Shown piece after piece: positions 52,243-61,740 of a stretch of DNA of 64,000 bases. Every line of letters begins with the position of its first letter. Position 1 is the first letter of the stretch. The notes beneath the pieces were generated by a model. That model ran no database searches. It had not been told where the DNA came from and saw nothing but the letters and a program-made list of their open reading frames with translations. The position numbers and the translations under genes were made by a program. Source of the DNA: Haloglomus salinum (lineage in GTDB: Archaea; Halobacteriota; Halobacteria; Halobacteriales; Haloarculaceae); assembly GCF_024298825.1 (NCBI RefSeq), contig NZ_CP101153.1:186001-250000 (forward strand), given 5' to 3'.

Positions 52243-52833
52243 GTGAGACCTTCTCCGACCGAGATTTTCGCGCCCCTCGATGGGCGAGGGGCGCCAGCAG
52301 ATGTGCTCCGACTCAAGATGAACGAACACACCCAGCACTCAGCCCTACGTCGCCAGTCCGACTCCGGAGCCGGTGCCCGACTCCGTCGAGCGAGAACCGA
52401 AGATATGGATGTCTCCCTCCTCCGAGTCGGCGTCTACACCGTCTACAGCGAATCCGGGCAGACCTATCACGTCGATGTCTTCGAGCGGAGTTGCACCTGC
52501 CCGGACTGGTCGAAGAACGAACCGGAGGGCGGCTGCAAGCACATGCGTCGTGTCGACCTCGATATCGACGCTGGCGTCGTCCCCCGTCCGGATGGCCGGC
52601 TGGTCGCCCCGAAGCCACGAATCGTTGTCCACGACGGCGGGACGACAAGGCCGACGCCCGCTAGCGAACAGCCGGTTCCATCGCGAAGCCACGAGTTCGA
52701 TGGGCCGTTCCCGGAGTTCGACCGCTACGGCCGATATACGGGCAGCCGATACTTCCGCTGCAGACATTGCGGACGCGAGGTGGTTCGCAGGGAGGACCTC
52801 GACCGTGTGGACTGCGTACCCCCGCGGTCCTGA
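52243..52833 (+). CDS. SWIM zinc-finger protein with extra zinc knuckle
   Basis: A 196-residue protein. GTG 52243 is chosen because GAPADVLRLKMNEHTQHSALR matches the usual N-terminal part of haloarchaeal SWIM proteins and the TATA-like element fits; ATG 52318 is the alternative. SWIM motif: Cys84, Cys86, Cys98, His100 (SCTCPDWSKNEPEGGCKHM). A second zinc site near the C-terminus is FRCRHCGREVVRREDLDRVDC. Such small SWIM proteins are common on haloarchaeal plasmids; function unknown. Confidence 0.78.
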   Translation: MRPSPTEIFAPLDGRGAPADVLRLKMNEHTQHSALRRQSDSGAGARLRRARTEDMDVSLLRVGVYTVYSESGQTYHVDVFERSCTCPDWSKNEPEGGCKHMRRVDLDIDAGVVPRPDGRLVAPKPRIVVHDGGTTRPTPASEQPVPSRSHEFDGPFPEFDRYGRYTGSRYFRCRHCGREVVRREDLDRVDCVPPRS

Positions 52834-52860
52834 ACGCTACGGGAAATCGCCGATGCAGCG

Positions 52861-53940
52861 CTATTTCGACTCGACCCGATGGCCTCCATCGTCGGCCTCG
52901 AACGACAGCGGTTCCGCCTTCTCCCAGTAGCACGCGTGAAGGTCCATCGCCCAGTTGACCAGCATCCTATTCGCCGAGACGAGTCCAGCGGGGTACTCGG
53001 TGGGGCTCCCGTGCGCCCCAATGACGATTCGTTCTGCGTCAGTCGTGAACCCGAAGGGCAAGGGCTCATGATGGACCCGGATGTCGACGCCCGGACGCTG
53101 CGATGCCGTCCTGACGATATGGCGATACGTCGAGGTACGGAGTCGCTGGGCCGTTTCCGCGTCGAGCAGATACCGGCATTCGAGCCCGGTTTCGAAAATC
53201 GGAGCGAAGCGCTGGAGCAGCACCGGACTGTAGACCGGAACGATGCCGACGACCGAGGCCGAATCAGCCCTGGTCTCTGTGAGTTGCAGGACAGCGTCGG
53301 CCAGCGCATCGGCATCGTACTGAGATTCCTCGATAGGTGTCGCATCGGTCAACGCCGCGACCGGAATGGTCAGGCTCCGCTCACCGAGTCGCCGGAGGAA
53401 CGGCGTCGTTGCGAGAACGGTCTCTGTCGCGTCGAGGAACTCCTCATAGGCGACCATCGCCGTTCGCCCAGTATCGGCTAAGCTGAGTTCGCCGGATACC
53501 TCCTCGTTGACCCATCCACGAACCCCGAATTCCGTGACTGCCGTCTCGATTGTCGTTCGAGACGGGAGGCCATCCCGATGGTGGAGGTCGCTCTTCCGGC
53601 CGGGCGTCTCGGCAATCGACCTGAGGATGGGCAGGCGGTGCTCGGATACCGAGAGCGCCGCAATCTCGCTCGTCGTCAGCGTCTCGGTCACGTCCTCGAA
53701 GCAGTCGAAGAACAACAGCCCCGCACCCGTGAACTCGTACTCGCCGTCGTGCGTGAGGAACTCGGCCTCGACGAACGGCTTGCAATTGGTTGCGACAGTC
53801 GACGGGGAGATCGAGCAGGCCCGAGCCAATTCGGAGGCGTTGGCTGGGCCCTCCTGAAGAGCCCCAAGCACGGCGACCGGCCCCCCGGAGGGTCGCTGCG
53901 AGTCATCGCACAGGTGATGGATTAACCCCCTCGCATGCAT
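52861..53940 (-). CDS. HTH transcriptional regulator with sensor domain
   Basis: A 359-residue protein from ATG 53940. An N-terminal winged helix (VAVLGALQEGPANASELARACSISPSTVATNCKPFVEAEFLTHDGEYEFTGAG) is followed by a second HTH-like part (LPILRSIAETPGRKSDLHHRDGLPSRTTIETAVTEFGVRGW) and a C-terminal alpha/beta domain (ASVVGIVPVYSPVLLQRFAPIFETGLECRYLLDAETA...FTTDAERIVIGAHGS) of the phospholipase-D-like/DUF1724 kind. It is divergent from the conjugation-like operon at 54061, which it may control. Related in build to 12835-13617. Confidence 0.78.
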   Translation of the reverse strand: MHARGLIHHLCDDSQRPSGGPVAVLGALQEGPANASELARACSISPSTVATNCKPFVEAEFLTHDGEYEFTGAGLLFFDCFEDVTETLTTSEIAALSVSEHRLPILRSIAETPGRKSDLHHRDGLPSRTTIETAVTEFGVRGWVNEEVSGELSLADTGRTAMVAYEEFLDATETVLATTPFLRRLGERSLTIPVAALTDATPIEESQYDADALADAVLQLTETRADSASVVGIVPVYSPVLLQRFAPIFETGLECRYLLDAETAQRLRTSTYRHIVRTASQRPGVDIRVHHEPLPFGFTTDAERIVIGAHGSPTEYPAGLVSANRMLVNWAMDLHACYWEKAEPLSFEADDGGHRVESK

Positions 53941-54060
53941 GAACTCAGGAGGCTACACCTGGATATATCTGTAGCGGTCCGTGCAAGGTCGCCTGTCGGG
54001 CACTCCGAAACCCTCCCGAGAGGCGTGTTCTTACCGTCTATGGTCCAACGAGGGCCATCG

Positions 54061-54519
54061 ATGCCAGCAATCGACCCCACGGAGAACGGCATTGGATCAA
54101 CCGACGACGCGTCCGAAGCAGCTGAATCGGACGCAGGGAAACCGACGGAACGGGTGGACCAGCTCTCACCGCTGACGCGCCTCGGCCTCGTGGCCGGGCT
54201 CTCGGTCACCCTACTCGCCCTCGCGACCCAGCCTGCGGCCGCGCAGGTTGGGCCCGCCTTCTGCGAATCCGACATGGCGGCGACGCTCAGAAACGTCTTC
54301 ACTCTCATCCAGTTCGGCGGCCCCCTCGTGGGCGGCGTCATCGCCCTCGGCGCCATGGTCGCGACGCCGATGGTCCGACGGGCGGACATGAAGCGCGAAC
54401 TGAAGGAGATCCGCAATCAGGCGATCATCTGGGGAATCATCGTCGCGTCGCTTGGGGCCACGATCGTCGCGTTCATCCTCAACAACGTCGTGGCGGGTGG
54501 CATGAGTTGCGGGTTCTGA
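54061..54519 (+). CDS. Small two-TM protein, VirB2/pilin-like candidate
   Basis: A 152-residue protein from ATG 54061 (MPAIDPTENGIG); ATG 54040 and 53935 are alternatives. After 40 acidic residues comes a signal-like helix (LGLVAGLSVTLLALATQPAAAQ) with an AxA cleavage-like site, then two membrane helices (FTLIQFGGPLVGGVIALGAMVA and IWGIIVASLGATIVAFILNNVVAGG) with a short basic loop between them (MVRRADMKRELKEIRNQ). This layout is that of VirB2/TraA-type pilins. It starts the conjugation-like operon and overlaps the next gene by 13 bp. The pilin role is inferred from layout and context. Confidence 0.65.
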   Translation: MPAIDPTENGIGSTDDASEAAESDAGKPTERVDQLSPLTRLGLVAGLSVTLLALATQPAAAQVGPAFCESDMAATLRNVFTLIQFGGPLVGGVIALGAMVATPMVRRADMKRELKEIRNQAIIWGIIVASLGATIVAFILNNVVAGGMSCGF

Positions 54520-56240
54520 CTCTCATCGCGAGCCTGCTCATCATGACCACCCTCACCGCGTCGAATGCCGTCGGGCATCCGGAGACGGAGCCCGACAACG
54601 GCCTCGATAACGAGACGTTCGCCACGCTCTGGTCGGGCGATGTCGATATCACCGACACCGAGACGTATCGGAACCTGATGGACGGCGAGTCAGCGCTGGT
54701 CGCGCTCGCTGCAGGCACGGATATCCCCCTCGACGAGCCACCCGAGGCTGTCGAGCAGTGGAACCGTGCCGATATCGAGTCGTTCCCACGGACCGACCAC
54801 ACCCGCTCGGTCTTCCCCGTGGGTGCTCCGCGAGAGAACGGGACCTACCTGACGGACGTGACCGTCTCGGTCTTCGCCGTCCAGCCGTCGACACGAGCAC
54901 TGACCAATCCGAACGCGACAACGTTGCTCGTCCCACCCGGGGGTGTCGTCCTCGGGACCACGGACTACCGCGTCCTCGTACCGGTGGACGACCGAGTGGG
55001 CTCCCAACGGGAGACCTGGACGCTGGTGTCGTCACACGTCGTGGAGACACGGCTCCTCGCGGACGGCGACCTCCAGTCGCGCTCTGCCGGCGAGAAGACG
55101 CCCGTGCTCTCGTACGCCGGTCTCGATACCGACGACTCGCGCGTGAGGCTCACGCTCGAAACGGAGGTCGCTGTCGAGCTGTCAGTGCTTCGTGAGGAGC
55201 GGTTCGAGCGTTGTCGACAGATCGTGATCAACGAGACGACGGGCGAGACCGAGCGTCGGTGCCGGATGTTTTGGCAGTCCGAGCGCGAGACGATTCGGGA
55301 GTCCGTCACCGTCCGGGACTCCACCCAGGTCCGCCCCTACACTCTCTCGGTCACGGGGCAGCGCACGCGCTACCCCGACGACGACATCGGGCTCTCGCTT
55401 CGGTACGACGACCTCTGGCTCGGCTACGAGACCGCCTCCGGAGAGGTGAACGGCGTCTGGCGGTTCTACGTCGCCCGTGACCCCGCGTGGGATACGCTCG
55501 TGTCGGCGGAGGAGAGTGGGCGGACACGAGCGCACTCGCCGCTCCACCCGTTGCAGGTCCATGCCTACCCGTTCGAACCCGGCCCGACCACGGATGGGGC
55601 CGGTGTCCGTCTGCTGGGTACCGACGGCGTTCGACTCGCTTCTCCCGAACTCCCGGAGCAAGTCCACCTCGATACGCCTCCGGAGGTGTACGAGACGAGT
55701 TTCGAGGTGACGACCCGGGTCGTAGGAGAGCCGGGGCGTGGCGACTGGCCCCGCGTTCGGCCGCGTGGACTCGTCCGCGGAGTCGGTGTCTCCCCGGACG
55801 ATATCGCATATCCCGAGGTCGTGCTCCATCGGAGCAACCTCTCGCTCTCGGTCCTGAACGTGACCCACGAGACTGCGACGATTCGCGTCTCGCTCCGGGA
55901 TGCGGAGTCGGGTGCGCCGATTGACACGAGTCGGCGCACCGAACCGGTCTATCTCGGGTCGCGGGTCATCACGACCGATTCCGATGGGCTCGCGACGGTT
56001 ACGATTCCACGACCTGCCGGTGGGGTGACGGCTCGCTACGAGCCACGCGAGTGGTGGCGCGTTCAGGGCGAGCAGGCGTATCTCCCGGATTCCGAGACGG
56101 TCTATGTCCGGGGGGCGGTCGTCGACGGGCTGTCCGTGCTCTATACGGGTGGCGTACCGGTCGCGTTGTTCCTGTTCGCAGTGTTCCTCATCGACCGTAT
56201 CACGCACTGGGGCGTGTGGCCACCGTGGAGGGGGCTGTGA
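54507..56240 (+). CDS. Exported beta-rich protein with C-terminal membrane anchor
   Basis: A 577-residue protein. The TTG at 54507 is taken as start because it gives a proper signal peptide (MRVLTLIASLLIMTTLTASNA); the next ATG (54543) would remove most of it. The ectodomain is beta-rich with a Cys pair in RCRQIVINETTGETERRCRMFW. One C-terminal membrane helix (GLSVLYTGGVPVALFLFAVFLIDRI) anchors it. Overlaps with both neighbours place it in the operon. It may line or cap the transfer channel on the outside; unrecognised family. Confidence 0.7.
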   Translation: MRVLTLIASLLIMTTLTASNAVGHPETEPDNGLDNETFATLWSGDVDITDTETYRNLMDGESALVALAAGTDIPLDEPPEAVEQWNRADIESFPRTDHTRSVFPVGAPRENGTYLTDVTVSVFAVQPSTRALTNPNATTLLVPPGGVVLGTTDYRVLVPVDDRVGSQRETWTLVSSHVVETRLLADGDLQSRSAGEKTPVLSYAGLDTDDSRVRLTLETEVAVELSVLREERFERCRQIVINETTGETERRCRMFWQSERETIRESVTVRDSTQVRPYTLSVTGQRTRYPDDDIGLSLRYDDLWLGYETASGEVNGVWRFYVARDPAWDTLVSAEESGRTRAHSPLHPLQVHAYPFEPGPTTDGAGVRLLGTDGVRLASPELPEQVHLDTPPEVYETSFEVTTRVVGEPGRGDWPRVRPRGLVRGVGVSPDDIAYPEVVLHRSNLSLSVLNVTHETATIRVSLRDAESGAPIDTSRRTEPVYLGSRVITTDSDGLATVTIPRPAGGVTARYEPREWWRVQGEQAYLPDSETVYVRGAVVDGLSVLYTGGVPVALFLFAVFLIDRITHWGVWPPWRGL

Positions 56241-57085
56241 TGGCCCAAGTGTCGCGTCGAGCGGTACTCCGGGCGATCGGCGGTGGAGCGATGGTTGGGC
56301 TGGCCGGCTGCTCGCGCTCGCAGGCCGACCCGGCTTCGCCGACCGATATCGGCGGTGGGGAACCGGGGAGTGTCTTCCAGTCGCTCTCGTTCGACCTCGG
56401 CGATCTGGTCATCGGATTGCCCGAAGACCACGGTGTCTCGCAGATTTCGCTGGTTGAGCCGGACGGGACCGTTTTTAAGACGGTGCGGCCGGACTTCGCC
56501 GCGACGACTGTCCGGATCGCAGTCGCTGACCCGGAGATAGGGGATTCGGACTATGTCCACTACACGCCGGGCGTTCACGAGTTAGTCGCCAAGGCGGGTA
56601 ATCAGACCGAGCGTCGGTCTATTGACCTACATCCGGAGGTCGCGATTACCGGTATCCGACTCAACGAAGGCGGAGACAGACTGCTTGATTCCGGCAAAGT
56701 GGTAGTGCGGATAGAGAATACCGGCACTGCCCCGACATGGGCACACGACATTGCGTTCGAAGGGGCCCCTGACTGGACGGCAGATACCCCACTCAGTGAC
56801 TTCCCGGGGATCCCCTTCATGGGCGGGGTTTCGGCTGACTCAGCAGTAATCTCTCCCGGAGGTAGGCAAGAGTACGTATCGAATGCCGCTCCTGCAGTAT
56901 TCGATAAGGAAGCTTCCGTCGAATGCGCAGGAGAGAAATTCGAATTCAAAATCAATGTCGGAATAGCGACGGGAGAAATACTCTCCACCTCGGTCCGGCT
57001 CACCGCAGAGGGGAATCCGGGACCAGAAACCACGGGTGGACGGTTTGTCTGCGATAGCTCCCGAATCGAGGTTTTGGATGGCTGA
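56240..57085 (+). CDS. Tat lipoprotein of the conjugation-like operon
   Basis: A 281-residue protein starting MAQVSRRAVLRAIGGGAMVGLAGCSRS, a Tat signal with lipobox (Cys24). The mature part has two Ig-like beta domains (LVIGLPEDHGVSQISLVEPDGTVFKTVRPDF; VAITGIRLNEGGDRLLDSGKVVVRIENTGTAPTWAHDIAF). Its start overlaps the preceding stop by one base (TGATG). From about 56.85 to 57.3 kb the DNA is visibly less GC-rich than its surroundings, which may mark a recombined segment. Probably an envelope part of the transfer apparatus. Confidence 0.72.
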   Translation: MAQVSRRAVLRAIGGGAMVGLAGCSRSQADPASPTDIGGGEPGSVFQSLSFDLGDLVIGLPEDHGVSQISLVEPDGTVFKTVRPDFAATTVRIAVADPEIGDSDYVHYTPGVHELVAKAGNQTERRSIDLHPEVAITGIRLNEGGDRLLDSGKVVVRIENTGTAPTWAHDIAFEGAPDWTADTPLSDFPGIPFMGGVSADSAVISPGGRQEYVSNAAPAVFDKEASVECAGEKFEFKINVGIATGEILSTSVRLTAEGNPGPETTGGRFVCDSSRIEVLDG

Positions 57086-58655
57086 TAGAGTAGATCGTGG
57101 GTTTGGAACTTTCAGCCATGATGAAAAGGGAGTCACCACCCTCTCGATTGGCTTCCCTTTTCTCCCGCTATCCGCGCTCGGGGACGTGATAGTTGATGCG
57201 TTGAAACAGCTGCTTAATGGGCTCTTCTCCCCGATATCTGGATTAATCGAAAAGTATGCGGGAGATCTAATCAAGCTGGTCGTAAAGACACCACATCCGA
57301 ATGCAGTCTATACAGCCCCGACAAATAGTGCATGGCCACAAATCTACGAGTACTACTGGGATTCCATCCTCCCGCTCGCGCTGCTCCTCTACGGTTTGAG
57401 CATCGGCATCGTCATCTTCCTCGAATCGACGAGCTACCTGTTCAGCACGTACCACCGCTCGAAACTCAAGAAGCGGGCGTTCACCGGGCTCCTCGGCATC
57501 CTCGCATGGTGGTGGATTGCAGCACTCTCGCTGCAGTTCGCCGACGCACTCACGGGCTACATCGTGCCCGACCTCTCGGAGCTGACGCTCTTCGAGACGC
57601 TCTCGTTCACCGGGCTCAGCGTCCTCGGAGTCGTCCTCACCCTGTTCATCGACCTCGTGCTGTTCCTCCTCCTCGCACTGGTCTACCTGCTCCGCGAGGT
57701 GCTGCTGTACTTCTTCGTCCTCATCATGCCCATCCTCATCGCCCTCTGGGTGCCGGGAGTCGGCCCGTTCGCCCTCGTCGCGCGATTCGCCGCACGTATC
57801 GGCGGGTTCTTCGTCCCGTTCCTGTTCATGACGCTCCCGGTCGCGGTCCTGTTCCGCCTGGAGATCCTCCTCTTCGAGAGTCTTGAACTCTCGATGGACA
57901 GCCTCGGAACGTGGCTGCTCGCACTGATCGTCCCACTGGCGGCCCTCCTCAGTCCATTCGTCCTCATCTGGCAGGCCGGTGCCGTGTTCCTCGTGGCCGA
58001 CCGCGTGGGCAGGCGGGCGTCCGTCCAGACGGCCCGGAACCGGGTGGCTGGTGCAGTCGGGGCGAAGCGGCAGGCGGTCCACCAGACGCAGAACTTCGCC
58101 GGCGGATTACAGGGACGCGGGGCGACGGTCTATCAGCCACCTCAACCACGCCCGGCCGGCTTCCGCGCGAACGCCGCAGGGACGCGATTGAACGAACTCG
58201 GCTCCCGATTTGCGAGTGAACTCCGGGAGCGGCGCCGCGGTCCCGGAGGCCCGGGACCGGGGAACAGCGGCAGCGGTGGCGGTGGGAGACACGGCGATGG
58301 GCCACCCCGCGGCGATGGGGGGACACCTCCCGACACGGCTGGACGGTCCGCTCGGGAGTCATCCACGGACGCCGATTCGACGCACATCCCAGTCCCACCA
58401 GGGGACGGGCCTCCTGGGTCGGACGGGGGCGGCTCGTCTCCGGATTCAAGTCCCAGCGAGTCCGCGTCGGGAACTCCCGGAGCCGACCGCGAACACATCC
58501 CCGTCCCTCCCGACCGCTACAAGCTCGACTCGGACGCCTCGACACACGTCCCGGTCCCGCCCTCGAAGGCACCCCCCTGGGAGGAGTCGAGAGAGTTCGA
58601 GTCCCTGCGTAGTGACCGCAATCGAACACGGCGTTCGGATTCCCGACGCCGATAG
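57078..58655 (+). CDS. Polytopic membrane protein, VirB6/TrbL-like, with repeated PVPP tail
   Basis: A 525-residue protein from ATG 57078 (MADRVDRGFGTFSHDEKG), overlapping the upstream gene by 8 bp. About six to seven membrane helices lie between residues 100 and 320 (SILPLALLLYGLSIGIVIFL; GLLGILAWWWIAALSL; VVLTLFIDLVLFLLLALVYLL; YFFVLIMPILIALWVPGVG; LALIVPLAALLSPFVLIWQ). The layout is that of VirB6/TrbL channel proteins. The 200-residue tail is Gly/Pro/Ser-rich and carries three copies of H(I/V)PVPP: STHIPVPPGDG, REHIPVPPDRY and STHVPVPPSKA. It likely reaches into the cytoplasm and docks partners. Confidence 0.75.
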   Translation: MADRVDRGFGTFSHDEKGVTTLSIGFPFLPLSALGDVIVDALKQLLNGLFSPISGLIEKYAGDLIKLVVKTPHPNAVYTAPTNSAWPQIYEYYWDSILPLALLLYGLSIGIVIFLESTSYLFSTYHRSKLKKRAFTGLLGILAWWWIAALSLQFADALTGYIVPDLSELTLFETLSFTGLSVLGVVLTLFIDLVLFLLLALVYLLREVLLYFFVLIMPILIALWVPGVGPFALVARFAARIGGFFVPFLFMTLPVAVLFRLEILLFESLELSMDSLGTWLLALIVPLAALLSPFVLIWQAGAVFLVADRVGRRASVQTARNRVAGAVGAKRQAVHQTQNFAGGLQGRGATVYQPPQPRPAGFRANAAGTRLNELGSRFASELRERRRGPGGPGPGNSGSGGGGRHGDGPPRGDGGTPPDTAGRSARESSTDADSTHIPVPPGDGPPGSDGGGSSPDSSPSESASGTPGADREHIPVPPDRYKLDSDASTHVPVPPSKAPPWEESREFESLRSDRNRTRRSDSRRR

Positions 58656-58666
58656 TAATCTTCGAA

Positions 58667-59692
58667 ATGATTCAGATGTCAGTCCACGACCCAACCAAAC
58701 GGATTCCGAACGGCCTGAAGGCCGAGACCAAACTGTTCGGTCGCTACAGCCTCACCGACCTCGCGGTCGGCCTGTTCCCGGGCGTCTTCGTCGTCCTGGC
58801 GACGCAACTCCTCGTGCCGGACGCCGTCATCGGAGGTATCAACATCCAGTCGCTAGCGCTCCCGCTCGCGGGCGCCGCTGTGTTCGTCGGAGCGCTCTTC
58901 GTCTATCTCACACCGAGCTACACGGGCAGTCTCGACTGGTTCGGGACGCTCGTCGGCTACCGGCTGCGAGCGCATGACCACGACCACGAGGCGGCGAAGG
59001 AGTTCACGCTCGTCGAGCGTGTGGATGTCGAGACCGATACCATCGAGCGAACGGACGGCGCCCTCCTCGGGATGGTGCAGGTCGACCCCGCGTCGATGGC
59101 CCTCGCGACGGCCGAGGAGTGGCAGGCACAGGCCGGAGCGTTCGAGGACTTCCTCAACACGGTCGTCGAGTTCCCCATACAGCTCTACGCGACCACGCAG
59201 GCGTTCCCGGTCGAGGAGTACCTCGACCACTACGAGGAGCGACTCGGCGACCCGGACGTGAAACAGAACCCGCAGTTGGCCGCGCTCGTCGAGAGTTACA
59301 TCGACTGGTACGCCGCCGAACTCGAAGCCAGGCGGATGACCATCCGCGACCACTACGTCGTGGTCCAGGTCACGCCCGAGGAGGTGAGCTTCGAGCGCGA
59401 GAGCATGGGCGAGCGGCTCTCGTGGATTCCCGTCCTCGGCGTGTTCATCCGTGCAATCCTCTCCGGAAGCGATGCCGAACGGCATGCTGCGATGGTCGAA
59501 ACGCTCAGCGATCGCCTCGACCGCATCGAACGCGGGATTCGAGATATCGACGGGTGTGGCGCACGGCGCGTGCCTGCGGCGGACGCTGCGTTACTCATCG
59601 CGAAGTTCTGGACTGGAGAGGAGCGCGACTACGGCGCTACTCCCAAGTCGGTGTTCGGCCGGATGCCCATCGTCGGACGGGTGGGCCGATGA
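58667..59692 (+). CDS. VirB3-like membrane protein with cytoplasmic domain
   Basis: A 341-residue protein (MIQMSVHDPTKRIPNGLKAETKLFGRYSLTDLAVGLFPGVF). Two membrane helices near the N-terminus (residues about 29-52 and 60-84) follow a short conserved lead, the arrangement of VirB3/TraL/PrgI-like proteins, then a cytoplasmic alpha/beta domain with LLGMVQVDPASMALATAEEWQAQAGAFEDFLNTVVEFPIQLYAT, resembling the N-terminal domain of VirB4/TraC. It overlaps the VirB4-like gene by 4 bp (ATGA), so this looks like a VirB3-VirB4 pair with part of the VirB4 N-terminal domain carried here. Confidence 0.72.
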   Translation: MIQMSVHDPTKRIPNGLKAETKLFGRYSLTDLAVGLFPGVFVVLATQLLVPDAVIGGINIQSLALPLAGAAVFVGALFVYLTPSYTGSLDWFGTLVGYRLRAHDHDHEAAKEFTLVERVDVETDTIERTDGALLGMVQVDPASMALATAEEWQAQAGAFEDFLNTVVEFPIQLYATTQAFPVEEYLDHYEERLGDPDVKQNPQLAALVESYIDWYAAELEARRMTIRDHYVVVQVTPEEVSFERESMGERLSWIPVLGVFIRAILSGSDAERHAAMVETLSDRLDRIERGIRDIDGCGARRVPAADAALLIAKFWTGEERDYGATPKSVFGRMPIVGRVGR

Positions 59693-61740
59693 TTCGGCGG
59701 CTCATCGGTCGCTGGCGACACACCGACCAGAGGGACGATACCGAGCCGGCGTCGGATGCCGAGGCAGAGAGCGCTGGGGTCGACCCGGAAGAGGCGGACC
59801 CACGTCAAGGGTCGGCACCACTCGACCTCTCACTGCCGGGTGCTGCACACCAGTCGGTGCTTGCACCGTCGACGATCACCGAGCGAGCCAACGGTGTCGA
59901 GACGGGCCGCGCGTGGACGCAGTCGCTCTGGGTCGCGGGCTATCCGGACGGGCCCAGTGACGGCTGCCTCGAAGGGCTGTACGCGACGAGCGATACGCGC
60001 CGCACGGACATCTCCATCCATCTCGACCCTCGGGAGACGCACTCGACGCTCGACTCGCTGGAGAACCGTATCGAGGACCTCCAGGCAGACCTCGATTACC
60101 TCACCGACAAGCAGCGAGCGGGTGCGCGAGGCGTTCAGAAAGATCTGGAGGATTACCAGGCGCTGTACGATGTACTCCGGAACACGCCCACGCGGGCGTT
60201 CGACGCCTCGATGTTCCTGACGGTCCGCGGCGAGGACCGCGAGGCCGTCGAGCACGACGTTGACTCGGTTCGGAAGGCCGCGCGTCGGGCGCCCGCGAAC
60301 CTGACACCCGTGACGCCGCGCTGGGCCCAGCCCGCGACGCTCACCTCGTGCAGTCCGGTCGCAGTCGACCAGCTCGCCGAGTCGATGGAGACGACTACCC
60401 CGATGCTTGCTGGTGCGGCGGGTGCGCTGTTCCCGTTCGTCGCAGGTGCGCTTGCCGAGCCGGGTATCGAGTACGGGACGTATGCGCTCAACGAGAGCCC
60501 GCTCATCCTCGACCGGTTCGAGCGGTCGACGGGCTACTGCATGATGACCATCGGAAAGCTCGGAGCGGGCAAGTCGTTCGGGACGAAACTCCAACTCGTC
60601 CGTCGCGCGATGTACGACGAGGATACAGTCATCGTGATGCTCGACCCGATGGGCGGCTTCGCGGGCGTGAGTCAGGCACTCGGTGGTGAGCGAATCACGG
60701 TCGGCGGGCGGCGCGGGCTGAACCCACTCGAACTGAAGCCCACACCAGACGACGTCCTTCGGAGCGTTCCCGACCTCGACCCGTGGGCCCAGCAGATCGC
60801 CTGGGTGATGACCTTCTTCGGGACATTCTTCGAGCACGTCGCGAACAACCCGCTCGGCGAGCGCAAGCAGACGCTTCGCCGCGCGGTGCAGGAGGCATAC
60901 GAGCGCCGGGGTATCACCCGCGACCCGAGCACGCACGACCGCGAGTCGCCTACCATCACGGATGTCATCGCCGTGCTGGAGACGCTGCTTGAGGACCCGC
61001 GAGCGTTCGGCTACGAGACCGGAGGCGAGCAGGATAGCGTCCGCGCGGATGCCCAGTCGCTGCTGAAGGACCTCCGACCCTCGTTCCGGGCCGATGGCGA
61101 CCTCGCCCATCTCGCCCAGCCGACGGCGTTCGACCTCGATTCGAAGGTCGTCTATCTCGATCTACGGCAGGAGGAGGGCAGCCGTGGCCGCTCGGAGACG
61201 AGCCTGATGATGCAGGTACTGTTCAACGCGGTCTACGAGCGGGCGAAGGCGACCGAGAAGCGCGTGCTGTTCGTCATCGACGAGGCGCACTACCTCATGT
61301 CAGATGCGACCTCGCTCGGCTTTCTGGAGACCGCGGTGCGCCACAGCCGACACTACGATCTCTCGTTGCACTTCGTCACGCAAACGGGGGGCGAGTTCAC
61401 GCTCACGCCGGAAGCCCGGACCATCGCGAACCTCTGCTCGATGACCGTGATACATCGGGTGAACGAGGAGGCCGAGCAACTCGCCGAGTGGTTCGGGTTG
61501 AGCGAGCGGGAGGTCGCATGGGTTCGGACCGCGAAGGCGGGCAACGACGAGGACGGCTACTCGGAGGCGTTGCTGGGAGTGGACGAGGAGGGCTGGTTCC
61601 CGATTCGCGTCCGGGCGAGTCCGTACGAGGCGCAGGTCATCGACGGGTACGTCGCGGAATCACGTTCCGAGGTCGATGCGGACTCCGAGGCGATAGCCGA
61701 GAGCGGTCTGTCCATCGGCGAGGAGGTGGCCGATGACTGA
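59689..61740 (+). CDS. VirB4-like conjugation ATPase
   Basis: A 683-residue protein. The N-terminal 260 residues are the VirB4-type domain (ENRIEDLQADLDYLTDKQRAGARGVQKDLEDYQALYDVLR...RAFDASMFLTVRGEDREAVEHDV). Walker A is MTIGKLGAGKSFGTKLQLV (about residues 285-303) with TVIVMLDPMGGFAGVSQAL after it; Walker B is KRVLFVIDEAHYLM (about 524-537); a sensor-like Gln is in LSLHFVTQTGGEFTL. VirB4 ATPases power pilus assembly and DNA transfer. It is the last energy part of the run and overlaps the primase-like gene by 8 bp. Together with the 37080 coupling ATPase it argues for a working transfer system. Confidence 0.88.
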   Translation: MIRRLIGRWRHTDQRDDTEPASDAEAESAGVDPEEADPRQGSAPLDLSLPGAAHQSVLAPSTITERANGVETGRAWTQSLWVAGYPDGPSDGCLEGLYATSDTRRTDISIHLDPRETHSTLDSLENRIEDLQADLDYLTDKQRAGARGVQKDLEDYQALYDVLRNTPTRAFDASMFLTVRGEDREAVEHDVDSVRKAARRAPANLTPVTPRWAQPATLTSCSPVAVDQLAESMETTTPMLAGAAGALFPFVAGALAEPGIEYGTYALNESPLILDRFERSTGYCMMTIGKLGAGKSFGTKLQLVRRAMYDEDTVIVMLDPMGGFAGVSQALGGERITVGGRRGLNPLELKPTPDDVLRSVPDLDPWAQQIAWVMTFFGTFFEHVANNPLGERKQTLRRAVQEAYERRGITRDPSTHDRESPTITDVIAVLETLLEDPRAFGYETGGEQDSVRADAQSLLKDLRPSFRADGDLAHLAQPTAFDLDSKVVYLDLRQEEGSRGRSETSLMMQVLFNAVYERAKATEKRVLFVIDEAHYLMSDATSLGFLETAVRHSRHYDLSLHFVTQTGGEFTLTPEARTIANLCSMTVIHRVNEEAEQLAEWFGLSEREVAWVRTAKAGNDEDGYSEALLGVDEEGWFPIRVRASPYEAQVIDGYVAESRSEVDADSEAIAESGLSIGEEVADD

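Noticed and set aside
57267-58082. 271-codon Glu/Asp-rich minus-strand frame
   Set aside because: Mirror of Leu/Val-rich membrane helices of the VirB6-like gene; typical antisense artefact.
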